A DNA stretch of 64,000 nucleotides from Symsagittifera roscoffensis (GCF_963678635.1 NC_087063.1:55331504-55395503), one strand, 5' to 3'. Positions 20,215 to 30,960 are shown, counted from the first letter of the stretch. Notes: generated by a model from the sequence alone, not told the origin. Program-made: numbers and translations.

Positions 20215-21712
20215 GATTTTGTGTCTGTGTGTTCTGGATTCCAGATACAAGTATTTAAAAATGTTCCAAAAAGTAAGTGGGTTCCATTTACAATATTTAC
20301 GTGGATTCCGCGTACATATACTTGAAACGTAAATTTTTTCGGCATAATTAAATTGTTGCGGATTCCGCAACAAGCAAATATAGCTAGTTGTTCTGGATTT
20401 CGCAACTGTAAGTGGATTCCGCAAAATGTAAATGGAATCCAGAAAACAAAGTGGAATCCGCAAAAATTGTAAGAGGAACCCGCAAACTGTAAATGAATTC
20501 AGAAATATGTTTATTACTGAACTTGAATATGCACATGCGGAATTTAATAGCAAGGACTTAACTTAACCATTGTCAGCGGAATTCACGAACAAATCATAAA
20601 ACCTTGGTTGACTAAATCAATGGATGTCACACTTAAGTATTTGCAAGCAATTTTGGGATGATAGTTTTGGAAACACAACAACGAATAAATTCATTGGGTT
20701 AATTCGGTAATTGGGTTAATTCATTATTGGGTTGACTCATCGTCAAATTAGGTCAGTAATTGGGATTCTGTAATTTAGATTCAGTCTTTGGGATTTTCTA
20801 TTTGAGATTCAGTATTTGGGAGCGTGAATTCAAAACATTTTGTTCGCAGGGAGTAAATGATCTACTTAACTAATTTGAGCAAATTAGTAATAGATCAAAA
20901 TTACCAAAAATGAATTAGAACAGAATCAAATTTTGAATTCAAAAACACAAATATATAGTCCTTAAAAAATTGCCTTATCAAACGATGTTCTGGTTTTGCG
21001 TTTTGAAAATATTTCAAATTGGCTCAATTAATTTTTTTTTGTTTTAATTGAATGGCTTAAAATGAACTGATGATTAGGTTTACAGGAATTGAGATTGAGG
21101 TCAGGAATTGAAATCGAAGTTAACCTTTGTAAGAAGTGAGATTGAAGCTGGGTATATTTGACAGGAATTGAGATGAGATCAAAGTTGCGTACGTTTTTCA
21201 GGCATTGAGATCGAAGTTGGGTATGTTCGACAGGAATTGAGATCGAAGTTGGGTGTATGACAGGAATTGAGATCAAATCTTTGGCATTCCACTGGTAGCT
21301 GGTCAACGTAGTAATTTAAATGATATAGTTTTAAGCGCTACAACACAATTATATATTTAATCGGAATCCGCAAACAAAATGCGGATTCCACTTACAGTTT
21401 GCGGATTCCGCTTACAGTTGCGGATTCCACGACAGCTGAATTCAGCTATACACATGTCTCATTATTTGTTTGCGGATTCCATAAACTGCTCTGGACTCCG
21501 CAAATATGGTTGCGGATTCCGCAAATTTGCCTATTTTTGGAGCAATTTTAAACGGTACAGTGTTTTAGGCGTTTGTTTGTGGAATCCAAAACAGCGAAGA
21601 AGACCAAAGAAATGTATTAATGTTGTGGATTCCACAACAAATCTGATTTAAGCCTGTTGAGGAATCTGCTTACAATGCACAGAATGCACAGTTTGGCCTC
21701 GTAATGCCAAAA
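20215..21712. mobile_element. Non-autonomous element, GGATTCCGC family, copy 3
   Basis: Two clusters of the quasi-palindrome TTGCGGATTCCGCAA and relatives (TGGATTCCGC, TGGAATCCGC) bracket about 900 bases. The left cluster is at 20235-20500, mostly followed by AAATGTAAATGG-like spacers. The right cluster is at 21363-21650, mostly in the mirrored arrangement (GCGGATTCCGCTTACAGTT). Motif clusters at both ends resemble subterminal transposase-binding arrays of DNA transposons. No transposase gene is present. The right cluster matches copy 2 base by base in order. Confidence 0.55.
21076..21290. repeat. Minisatellite within GGATTCCGC copy 3
   Basis: CAGGAATTGAGATCGAAGTT-like units recur about seven times, at irregular spacings of 20 to 60 bases, often with GGGTATGTTCGA between them. 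The 92-residue frame on the minus strand (21306-21028), with repeated Ile-Ser-Ile-Pro-Val, is a translation of the repeat. Confidence 0.7.
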
Positions 21713-21812
21713 AAATATTTAAAAAATTGTTTTCACGGCAATTTCCATGTAAAGAACGGGTCTGTCCTAAAAATTATAGCTTCCCCCCATTACTCTCCAA
21801 TTATTTATATAT

Positions 21813-21995
21813 TCCTCCGTTTTTCCTTCGCCCACTTCACACGAATGTCAATTTTGCGGCGAAACAAGTGTTTTTAAAAGGTTAATTATGCAGTCCAATA
21901 ATGTGTATCGTAGCCATATTTTCAAATCAATCGGACAATGTGAACAAAATTTTTTTTGTAAAAGTTTGCAGTTGGGGTGTGGGGAAAAAGAACAA
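21813..21995. mobile_element. hAT-type MITE, degenerate copy
   Basis: It begins TTCCTCCGTTTTTCCTTCGC and ends GTGTGGGGAAAAAGAAC. The inside has TCAATCGGACAATGTGAAC, which is shared with the copies at 53881-54094 and 54184-54374. No target duplication is visible. Confidence 0.45.
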
Positions 21996-22286
21996 GATTC
22001 ACAAACTGAGGTTAGGGATATTTTTTAAATACCAGGCTCGGTAGGGGGCATATATGGGAAAAACCCCAAGGATCGCTGTAAAAACCAGTTCACTTGTTCA
22101 CGCTGACACATTTTGTAGCAATTAAAACATCAGAAGCCCTTTTAACGGCTTTTGTAAACCAAATGTCTGAGAAAAAAAACAAGCTTACGGGGGAACTGGA
22201 AAAGGGCTTTAATTGGTTGAGCGGGATGGGCATGACAAAGAGCTTAGACCCGAATACTTGAGTTTAACTTTTAGATATTCACTGAC

Positions 22287-22494
22287 CAAAAATGGTAGTT
22301 TTGCACTTGGCACACCGCCTTGGATCTGCATGCGTTGTGCACTGTTTGCACATTAGTATGCCATCCTGTGTTTCGTAGAAGGGAACCCCGGCTAGGAAGC
22401 TGTTGCAATTGGAGCAGTGGAAACACTTCACGTGGTATGCCTGCTGCGAGTCGCCTCTGGCCTCGATCTTACTCTCTGTCGCATAGTTGATGTT
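22287..22494 (-). CDS. LIM-domain protein, internal exon with a canonical LIM half
   Basis: On the minus strand the exon starts after attttag at 22494 and stops before donor gtcagtg at 22286. Its 208 bases are phase 0 at entry and leave one base at exit, matching the next exon at 12334. The 69 residues include YHVKCFHCSNC, then CKQC, which is the second finger of a LIM domain (H-x2-C-x2-C-x2-C-x17-C-x2-C). RRCAKC follows and opens the next LIM domain. The first half of this LIM domain must lie in an exon further right. None was recognised between 22.5 and 64 kb, which is filled with mobile elements, so the upstream intron is probably longer than 40 kb. It could be a LIM-only or a larger LIM adaptor protein. 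Confidence 0.85.
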
Positions 22495-22611
22495 CTAAAA
22501 TAAAAATACAGATTCTTCGAAATTAAAAAATGAGGTTTTTGGACTCTTTTTGATTTCCAAGCAACATTTGAGTTTCAGTTTTCAAAAACTGTTTCACCTA
22601 GGACGACTAAG

Positions 22612-22819
22612 GGCTCTTTTCTACTTCCCCCCATTTGAGTTTCAGTTTTGAATAACTAATTTTTTATTGTCAGATTATAATGAAAGTTTGAATGGTGAAC
22701 AAACTAACTTTTGTGAACACATTTGTTCTTCATACTTTTATTAGTAGCATTACGCGTTCAGCCAATGACGCCGTAAGACAAAAGAAAAAATGGAAAAGAG
22801 TAAAAATGGAAAAAAAGCC
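22612..22819. mobile_element. hAT-type MITE with degraded 8-bp duplication
   Basis: It starts GGCTCTTTTCTACTTCCCCC and ends GGAAAAAAAGCC. CGACTAAG on the left and AAACTAAG on the right agree at 6 of 8 positions. Internal TTCATACTTTTATTAG and CATTACGCG resemble the reverse complement of the copy at 11824-12037. It lies about 120 bases upstream of the LIM exon at 22287-22494. Confidence 0.55.
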
Positions 22820-23102
22820 AAACTAAGAAAATGGGGAAAAAAGGAAAAGAGCAGATTTTGGCCCCTCCCCTCTTGTCTCATAATTATTGCACTTTTAAAA
22901 AAATGTTGACATGGAAAAAGCGCAATAACAATTCAAAATTGTAATAATGCTATAATCATGTGCTTTTTATTGAGAAAGTAAGAAATTTTGATACATTTTT
23001 GATTATTTCTGAATGGCTTGTTTTTTCATTTCTCATCCCACATTGCAAGTTTTCTGTTTCATTGGTTTCAACATGCTACTAAGCTAACAAGTTAGTTAAT
23101 GG

Positions 23103-23455
23103 GGCTCTTTTTCCGTTTGCCGCCACCAGCGAAATTTTACATATACTTAAAGTTCACATTATACGAGTGTTGCAAAAATTGGCATGCAGACTATTAGGCT
23201 ACGAAAAACATACTTGGGCTCTTTTTCCTTTTCCCCCCACCTGCAAATTTTTACATGTAAATTTGTTGACCACATTGTCCGATTGTTATGAAAAATGACA
23301 TACAGACTAATAAGGCCACGACAAACATATTTGATCTTCATACTCAATGTTGTAAAACTACTCGTTACACTAATATATTGAAGCTCGTGTGAGGTGGGGG
23401 GGGAAGGAAAAAGAACCTATACTTGTTTCTCTTACTTTACCGTGTAAAACCCCTC
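23103..23455. mobile_element. hAT-type MITE, left part, interrupted twice
   Basis: The copy starts GGCTCTTTTTCCGTTTGCCG at 23103 and follows the family sequence to 23216. It is interrupted by a second MITE (23217-23417), resumes at 23426 and is interrupted again by the 18.6-kb LTR element at 23456. Its right part continues at 42095-42130 (GTTAGCCATAAAATTGATGC). Removing both insertions restores a colinear family sequence (AAACCCCTCGTTAGCC against AAACTACTCGTTACAC of the inner copy). Confidence 0.65.
23217..23417. mobile_element. hAT-type MITE, inner copy
   Basis: It starts GGCTCTTTTTCCTTTTCCCC and ends GGGGAAGGAAAAAGAACC. CATACTTG (23209-23216) and TATACTTG (23418-23425) form a 7-of-8 target duplication. 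The inside holds ACCACATTGTCCGATTGTTATG, the reverse of the copy at 54184-54374. It has no coding capacity. Confidence 0.7.
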
Positions 23456-23832
23456 TGAGTTGGGACGTATGTCTAATTTATAGATTAATTTCAAATAAGG
23501 TACACCGTCTGCTCGTCACGCTATCTTATTTTCGGCGGGATAGATTCGTGCAACCGCTTAGTCTAATTTCGATCTTAATCTTGTTCTTATTTCTCTTAGT
23601 CTCAATAGATCTAGAGTATACTGGTTTGTTACGAGTTGGTCTCTTGGAAAAGGCAACTAAGCTGTAAATTAAATTCAGAAAGCTCTGATGCTGAAACTAC
23701 AAGTAGTTTCAGCACTTACAATTAAATGGGTTGTTAGTTAGATGGAGTATGATTGGTTAGTCTTCAATATTTTATAGGGATAAAATATCTAATTTATAAC
23801 CATTAATAATATACAGTTTGGATCAGGTTCCA
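23456..23832 (-). repeat. 3' LTR of element 1
   Basis: In element orientation it starts TGGAACCTG and ends CAACTCA. It contains a perfect 11-base inverted repeat (GCTGAAACTAC/GTAGTTTCAGC) at 23690-23713. The pair at 41714-42090 has the same length. Confidence 0.93.
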
Positions 23833-24025
23833 CCCATCCGGGTTTTACAGAGTTTTTGTTTCTTAGACTTATTTCTGTAGTGGAGGATGGATGATTGATC
23901 GTTCGTGTTTTGCGAGCATCAATTCTTTTTCCATTATTGGAGGAGGAAGCTCCAGGAAACTGGAATCGCAGATTTCACCTTGTCCTTCAATGATGACTAA
24001 GATTGGTAAAAACATCAATCTCATT

Positions 24026-24268
24026 TCAAGATGGTTTGTTATGATCGTCTGTTCTTGATTGGTGTGGAGAACTATGTTTCAATCTGAATTGGGAATGGCG
24101 TGAAGCTCGAGTTTGGAGGGAATACCCTGTAGCTCGGATCTGTACGTATAGTTGAACATCGAGGTGGTCATTGGTCTGTTTCAATGAAGTCCTTTGCTTC
24201 GGAGTCAATTCGTACTTTAAATCCTTTGAGTTGTGGTTGTGAGCGGCATATCGGTTGAGTTCAGCCAT
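24026..24268 (-). CDS. Small 3'-terminal ORF of element 1, uncertain
   Basis: An 80-residue frame with an ATG start (MAELNRYAAHN) lies next to the 3' LTR. The corresponding DNA in element 2 (about 53060-53160) is recognisable (ATGAACTCAACATCGC, ACTCGATGTTAACTTCACAT) but does not keep this frame. I do not recognise the product, and it may be non-coding. Confidence 0.25.
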   Translation of the reverse strand: MAELNRYAAHNHNSKDLKYELTPKQRTSLKQTNDHLDVQLYVQIRATGYSLQTRASRHSQFRLKHSSPHQSRTDDHNKPS

Positions 24269-24504
24269 CCTGTAGGTCGTGCGTGATAAGGTCGTCTTAG
24301 CTGTTTGATGCTCGTCTTTGTGATTGTGTATGATCTTTATTACTGCAGTATATATTTTACATAAGTAAATGTTTAGTTAGTCCTTCTTTTACTTATGATT
24401 TTTTATTAGTTTTTATCGCAAAAGCTTTTATTTTTAGTTCAGTTATTTTAAAAGAGTTACTCACACTTGAGTACCTCTTATCAAAAATAAGAAGTGGTTC
24501 ACAA

Positions 24505-24905
24505 AGCGTGGATTCTAGCACGGTGGGTTAGGCCGGCTATTAAGCATGCTCAGGACTTCGTCCTATTGTGGTGGGTTAGGCCAGGAGTGAGGGTATGATT
24601 CTATACTGGTTTTTTATGGTGTCCTATTTTGTGTTAACCTTTCCTTTTTTTTCCTTTTGTTGTTTTAGCTGTGTCTTCTCAAAAATCAAATTGTTTGGTT
24701 TGGGTTTGTCTTTCGACTTTTTGGTGTTTTATGCTTGCTTTTTTAGACTTATCAATAGTCTACAAAAAAATAAATTATCGGTTCTTCAAGCTGGTTTAAT
24801 CCAGTTTGGGTACTGTGGGTTTTTTTTTCTTAGTCATGCTGTTAGTTTGTGTTTCATGGTGTTTAATAAGCTGCGTTTGTTAGTTAGGATTGTTATATAA
24901 TTCCT
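24505..24905 (-). other. Conserved 3' non-coding region of element 1
   Basis: GGTGGGTTAGGCCGGCTAT followed by AAGCATGCTC (24520-24550) recurs in element 2 on the opposite strand at 52749-52778. The following 350 bases align with 52380-52660. A second GGTGGGTTAGGCC stands at 24572. A hydrophobic frame on the plus strand here (24595-24900) runs against the element and is not a gene. The block might be a transport, polyadenylation or plus-strand priming signal. Confidence 0.5.
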
Positions 24906-25409
24906 TTCCAATCGGGTTAAAAGAAAGTTTGAAACTTGTTATTATTAGTTTGAGTTGATATCAGTGAAAGTTAAAATTTAAAGTCATTATTTTAAACAAT
25001 TCGTCGTGGGCGAGCTGTGCGAATGTGGATAGAATTTGTGGGCGATTGATTCTTGAAAAGGTTAGTACTGCTAACATTTGTATAAATTTACTGCTGAAAA
25101 TTTTAAAATTACTGCATTGTGGGGGATTAAAATTTTTAAACTATTTTAGATTTATTTAGATTTACTACAGTGGGAAAAAGAATTTATAGATGTATTTACT
25201 GCTGTGGAGAAGAAATTTTACTGCGTCATTTATTGCTGTTAGTTGATAAAAGTTTATGAATTATAAAAGAGTTTGCTAGTTTTATTTCTGTTTTCTGGTT
25301 TCTTGCTGGTAGATGATGGTGATCTAAAGATTATTGAAGAAACATTTTTTAAGAAATGGTTAGTCTGTTTTGAATTTATAATTGTTAAATTTTTTAAATT
25401 TATTATTAC

Positions 25410-26174
25410 TTAATTATCGGGGAAGAGACCATAAGGGAAGATATCGTGAAATGAAACTGATGTGGTTAGTAATTTTGCTAAAATGCAAATGATGTTTTTA
25501 GTTTCGAGTAGTGGCCAAAGCAGTTGAAGTGCTTTTATGGTGTTTAGTTCATCCGTGCCTGCAGAAAACTCGTGACTGGTGTGTTGAATGGGGTTAAAAA
25601 GCTTGTGATTGTATTTAGTATTGTGAATGAATTCTAATATTGGGAGATCTATAGGTTGAATATATTCATGCGGGAGAATAAGGGGTCGGGATTCTTCTAC
25701 GTTAAAGGTGTTGGTGAGTGGACAAAATATATACATTTGGGTTATTGGGGCGTAATTTCTGAGGATGCCTTGGAAGTTAGTACCTTTAATACAGTATGTG
25801 AAATTTAAGAAAAATGGTGAAGTGTACTTTGAATTAATAAACTTAAAACGATGGTGGGGTTGTCGTGAAGGTGTGTGTAAATTAAAATGATTTTGAATGA
25901 ATCTATAATATGTGTAAGTGTGCGTTTGTTTAGTTCGTAACAAGATGTTGTGTGAACAGTGCAGATCTCGTTCTTTTGGAGCGCGGAAGTGAAAGGCTAG
26001 TGTAAAGTTTTGAAATTTATTGTAAAAGGATTCATAAGCTTGGATGTCGATTAGTGCTTCAGAAATAATGTGGTCGTGTTTTTTATCTAGTGAACTTAGT
26101 GTAAAGATGTAGGGTGTTTGGATGAAAAAATTTTCTGTTAGTTGAGGGCTAGCAAACTTATCGTTGTCTAAAAT
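25410..26174 (-). CDS. ORF-X, conserved C-terminal domain (unknown function)
   Basis: The frame is open for 254 codons down to the stop at 25410. It contains SPQLTENFFIQTPYIFTLSS, KKHDHIISEALIDIQAYESF, CIKGTNFQGILRNYAPITQM, FNVEESRPLILPHEY, and ends LLWPLLETKNIICILAKLL plus FPYGLFPDN. Element 2 (51137-51930, plus) has the same order of blocks: NSQLIENFYMESECVFHFDS, QIIDHALKNTQAYEQFFHK and RALELL/PLLRTKNVIRILANL. So this is a real protein domain of the family, mixed alpha/beta in appearance, without signal peptide, clear membrane segment or Cys pairs. I recognise no known domain. The stretch continues upstream, after a frameshift and a stop, into 26297-26842. Confidence 0.55.
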   Translation of the reverse strand: MLDNDKFASPQLTENFFIQTPYIFTLSSLDKKHDHIISEALIDIQAYESFYNKFQNFTLAFHFRAPKERDLHCSHNILLRTKQTHTYTYYRFIQNHFNLHTPSRQPHHRFKFINSKYTSPFFLNFTYCIKGTNFQGILRNYAPITQMYIFCPLTNTFNVEESRPLILPHEYIQPIDLPILEFIHNTKYNHKLFNPIQHTSHEFSAGTDELNTIKALQLLWPLLETKNIICILAKLLTTSVSFHDIFPYGLFPDN

Positions 26175-26296
26175 TTAGTCTTGGTTAGGTTTGATGATGT
26201 TGTGATCATAATATTCAATAGAAAAATCATTAGCTCGGGGTGCAGTGAAAGTTTTTAGTAGCTTTTTATTTCCTACGTGAGTGAATTGTCTAGGTG

Positions 26297-26842
26297 TCAG
26301 TGATGTGGTGAGTCTAAAAAGGTCTTGTTTACTTTTTTTATTTCGTGAGGTGTGTTATTTAGTGCTATACAAAGTGGATTTGAGAAATAATAAAATGATG
26401 TCCAGTGAAGTGTAGGAATTGGTACGTGCTCATCGACATCGTGAGGTTGTTCAGTGGAAAAGTTGGAATGACTAATGGTATATTGGGGAAAGAGGGGTAG
26501 GGAAGTTAGGAGAAAGGCTGGACTATTAATGTGGTCAGGTTGTTTTATATAATCGCGGGCTGTTCCGGGTTTGGAGGGAAACGGGTGGTTTGGGAATTTT
26601 GTTTTGAATGTTCTATATGCACGGTTAGTTGTGGATGATGAATGGGTTGATGTTGAGGGTTGATCTAACGAAGGGGTACAATCTGAAGAGGGTGTTGGAG
26701 TTGGCGGGTTTGATGATGTTATATTTGACGATAATTGGTGAATAGTTAGAGTGTGAGGATGTTGTATTTGTTGTTGAAGTGTTTTTAGGTTATCTAGTTC
26801 TCGTGAAATTTGTGTGGTTTCTGGGGAATCGTTGTTGGATGA
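26297..26842 (-). pseudogene. ORF-X, Ser/Thr/Pro-rich N-terminal part
   Basis: An open frame of about 180 codons without a good ATG reads ETTQISRELDNLKTLQQQIQ, HTLTIHQLSSNITSSNPPTP, FKTKFPNHPFPSKPGTARDY and IKQPDHINSPAFLL. Element 2 has the counterpart in both tandem units: NERNLDNFKSQQIHDTNNSF, TIHQLTHSAST and KRKHPNAAPQFLI. The part rich in Ser, Thr and Pro looks disordered. The frame at 26790-27146 overlaps it and is probably partly a shadow. Confidence 0.45.
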
Positions 26843-27152
26843 TCATTGGTAAAAGAGGAGTATGTCGGGGTTGCTTGGGAAATATGAGAAATAGACGAGG
26901 TGGAATCATTCGTGGACTGGGAGTGAATATGTCGAAAGGAGGGTTGGGAAATTGATGGTGGGTTGGATTCAGAATTGTATTAAAAACGGTGATGTCTGAA
27001 TTAGTGTTAGAATCCATGCCGGATAATGTGTTAACATGGGGTGATTGAGGTGGCGGGAAAGCAAAAAGTGGAATGATGGGAATTGGGTTTTGGAGGTTGG
27101 CTGGGTGGGAAATGGATCGGTTAAGGGATCCAACTTGTCGACTCATCGTGGG

Positions 27153-27540
27153 CTAAAAAAAATGATTGTTCTGAGATTGAAAATTTGTGGTATGTGATTG
27201 TTCGATTATTTGTTCATATGTATTGTCATTTTGAGGTTGTTGTGTTACAATGTGTTGAATTGGGCTTTGTATATGATTTGGTCTTGAATTTTTGATGTTG
27301 AGTAGTGCTAAGTTTCTGAAACTCCGTGGTACTAGTGATAATTGATGGTTACGATTCAAACTTGGTAGTTTTGGTGCTGTAGGTAATGTATTTGTGTTAT
27401 CGTGTGATTCGTCATATGTGTTTGGTGTAGTTGATAATTTTGTATTGTATTCTTTTATTTGTGCATCTAAAAGTTTTTTATTTTTAGATGTGGAAAATAT
27501 TCCAAAAAATCCTGCAAAAATATGCGTACTACGCTCGCTT
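27153..27540 (-). pseudogene. Start of ORF-X or tail of the env-like gene
   Basis: The open frame begins THIFAGFFGIFSTSKNKKLL, a short hydrophobic Gly/Phe stretch followed by lysines. It continues with Asn/Gln/Ser-rich sequence to QSHTTNFQSQNNHFF and a stop at 27153. In element 2 the env-type membrane segment and the Pro/Ser-rich region lie in one frame (46820-47326). This part may therefore be a cytoplasmic tail rather than a separate gene. Confidence 0.35.
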
Positions 27541-27572
27541 GTCTATTGATTTGTGTGTGGATTGCGCATGTG

Positions 27573-30500
27573 TTATAAATGCCTTTTAATAAAGAAAACA
27601 TAAATCCAATAAGTCAATCTTTCTAAGATGTGATATAGCCATCCTAGAAAGGCTAAAAGTTCGTTTTTGAAAATTACAAAACTAAAAATTGATAGGTGAT
27701 ATATCTTGTGGTCGGTATTTTTTCGCCGTTTAGATAAATTTAATCTTCTATGTCTTTAAAATATATGCTGTAACTTTGTGCGTAAATGCCTGAAAATCCT
27801 GCTGTTCCTGCAAGTTTTCATAATTTTTGATCTAGTGATTGTCGTTGTATAGTGTCCATCTTTGTAAGTAGTTCATGAAATTTTTGTTTACCTATGTGGT
27901 GTTTTATGTCGGATTTAGAATAGATACCTATCGATTGTAAATCGATATTTGGGTTTCGGGCTATAGCTCTAATGCTTTCGGGTGAAAACTTTTTTAGTGG
28001 TGGCATTAATGTTGGATATGGTGGAAGTAGATAGTATTTATCTTCATCAGGATTTAATTGTACAATGTTGTGGCTATTTTCTGATCCAAATGGTTTTGCT
28101 GTATCCCAAAAATATATTCGTCTTGAGAGTGTATCAACAAAATATACTTTAGTTTTGTAGAATATTGGGATTCTTTTGTAACATCGTTTATCTTCAAAAC
28201 GAATAAAGGTGATACTTTTTTGGTACGAGTGTAATACCATAAGATGTTTCCTTCATAATAAAGGAAATTTGATCTTTTTCCGGATAATAAATATCCTGCA
28301 TATCGTGTTTTTAGAACTGCTATTGCTAGTGACTGTAGATTTTGTGTTCTTTCAAGTTCACAAAATTGGTGTGTTGTTTCTAATTCTGAAAGTGACGTTT
28401 CTCGAAAAATTCATGATATTGTGTAGTCTAGTTTCATATCTAAATGTATATCATAATGAATTGCGCCAAAATGTGTGCTGTTCATAAGTGATAGTTCTTG
28501 TAATCGTGCACTTTCTGTGTCTTGTGGTTTTAATTTTCCACCGATTTGTCCTATATTTTTCTGAAAAATGACTGAAACGTAAGGATTTCCGTCGGTAAGA
28601 TGTGGCCATCGGATCTACAATTAAATTTCCTGTATTCATGTCGATACAATTTTCGTTTTCGACAAGAATTTCTGAATACTGTGTTTTATAAATTGGCTTG
28701 TTGTATTTACATGCAAGTTCTGTTTCTGGCTTAGTTTATTTTCTATTTTGTGGATGTTTCTAAATTTATGATTCATAGATCTAATTTGGGCGGGGCTTTC
28801 GTCTTCATATGGAACTGATTCAATAAAATATTTTTCGTTAAGTTAAATCATTCTAGCGTGTATTTTTGCTACTTGAAAAACTGTGCAGGTTTCTTCGGGA
28901 AACCATACACTGGTTGCTTGTGTTCTTGTTGTAGCATCGCAATATTCTTGGTCAGTTTTGCAAGAGAGTCTAACTCCTTGGTGAAGAATTGTGTCGTCTT
29001 TTAAATCGCGTGTACTTTTTCGAGTTGTATTTTCAATCAAAAAACATTATTTCTCGGTATCCTTTATTTTTTGTGTCTGCTTTGCATTTTGAGGGGTTAT
29101 TTATTCCTATATGTGGTATCCAATGTTTATCATGAAGATCGTATGTTAATCTTCCGTTTGCTCCATGGAAGGGGAATTTTGTATCTAGTCTCATATGACC
29201 TTGGTGTTTTTCAAGTTCTGCTTGATGTGCTACATCTGGAAAAATTTGAAAATTTACAAGTCTTCTGTCTGTGCCTTCGTTTGGTGTTAAGTTTAGTCCC
29301 TTTAGTTCGTTTTTACAGTCTTGAGGGCTGAGATGTAGTAATCTTTCAATATTGCTTTGGTAGAAAGATTCGTGGCCCAATCGATTTTTATTTCCGTTCG
29401 AAACTTGTGAACAAAGTATTTTCTTTTCGAAAAATGTTGCTGTAATTTTGTATCCTGTTAGTGTTGTTGCTCGGGCTTTTGAGTATAGTTTAGCTATTAT
29501 ATTTGTTGTTTCTATTGCTTGTGGTTCATGTTGACATTGTGTGACTTGATTTATAGCATAAATGTGTAGTGTTTTTTGTGCGTTCTCTTCACCATCGTAA
29601 AGTGTTACTAATAAATCTTGGGGTCCTGTGAGAGGAGGGATTTTGATTTGATTCGGAAAAAATCAGCAAAAAGAGGTGGTGAAATGTGAAAGTTCTTAGA
29701 ATATACATGTGTATGGCAATCCTGAGTATGGGTTATAAAAGTTTATGTATCCGATTGTCTTTTTTGTATATCTATCTTATTTATATATTATTTCTGTTGT
29801 TATAAATGGGGGAGGTAAAGATTGAGCTGTTAAATTTGGAGGTTCTAATGGAATGAATGTTGAACAATGTTATTTAATCTTACTGTAAGTTCGAATTTTA
29901 GTGTGAGACTGCTTTGTTGTAGTATTTGGATATTATATTCTTGTATATCTTTGTGAATATTGGGTCGATATTGTAATCTGTTTACTGCCCAGTTGTGTAC
30001 TCTATTACTTTCCTGATGTTGACCAAATAATGGTGGGGGTGCTACGAATGTATTCCAATCTAATCGTAGTAGTATATTTTGAGATGATTGTTCCTGATAT
30101 CGTGAATCAAGGTTGGTAGGGAAATTTAGGGGAAATGTTGACGGTAATATTTGGCTTAAAGAATGTGTTGAGGGAAGGGATAGTGTTTAGGGTAATATAG
30201 ATAGTGTTGAATCGAATGAAACGTCAAATCGATTGTTTACTAAATTTGGTTCAGCGTTAGGGTTTTTGTTTGTCACCCAATATGGAGGGCGTTCCGTGGT
30301 TGTTGGGTAATGAAAAAGATTTTCTCTAAATTGTTCTGATGTAGGGGTTGAACCTAAGTAATCTGTTGATTGTGTATTTGAAATGCTTTTTTGTGAAGCA
30401 GTTGGAGGTGTTTCTGATATTGTGCTACTTGAAAAGTCTAAGGGACTTGATGTTGGTGGTTGAGATACGTTGAATTGAACTCTGGGAGTTTGAAAATTTC

Positions 30501-30960
30501 TATTTCGTCTTGGATGTATAACTTTTCTATTTCTTTTGTTTGTGTTTTGGTTTTGACTTATGTGTCTCACTCTGTTAAGATAGTGTTGTAGGTGTGGGTA
30601 TAGATTAGATGTTGGTTTGTATTGTGGTTCACTTGAAGGTGCTTGGCGGACAACTGGTTGTAATGGTACAGATAACCGTGCGTGTCTTTCTTCAAAAGTA
30701 TATAGAATTTCTTGAAATGAAGTGCGTGTAGATGAATGGGGATTATGTGTACTTGTGGGTGTTGTTGGATTTTCTTGGGACGTTGTTAGTGGGGACTGGT
30801 ATGGGGTTGTTGATTAGCAATTTTGGTAACTTCCTTGAGTCAAGTTTTTTCTGATGAAAAATTATGTTTGTTCCAGTATTCTTCAATGAAAAGAAACAAG
30901 AGAATAGTGGCTAATGCGAACGTGATGATTGCCTTTTTTACATTTACATATTGTCATAAT
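27573..30960 (-). pseudogene. Env-like gene of element 1, broken
   Basis: The gene is placed between integrase and the 3' part of the element. It begins (about 30950) with a hydrophobic stretch, KKAIITFALATILLFLFI, that could be a signal or anchor. A Ser/Thr/Pro-rich part follows (30570-30187). Next is a Cys-containing region (29440-28840: LSPQDCKNEL, NPSKCKAD, RLSCKTDQEYCD, PEETCTVFQ). The C-terminal region reads LLPPYPTLMPPLKKFSPESI and a heptad-like stretch. It ends in a membrane segment, LAFLGWLYHILERLTYWIYV, followed by a short basic tail and a stop at 27573. Topology and place fit a surface glycoprotein. I see no match to a named env family, so the call rests on architecture. Many stops and frameshifts are present. 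Confidence 0.55.

Noticed and set aside
21028-21306. A 92-residue frame with repeated Ile-Ser-Ile-Pro-Val
   Set aside because: It is a reading of the minisatellite at 21076-21290.
24595-24900. A 101-residue hydrophobic plus-strand frame that looks like a membrane protein
   Set aside because: It is antisense to the 3' non-coding region of element 1. T-rich DNA yields Phe/Leu-rich translations, and the frame is not kept in element 2.
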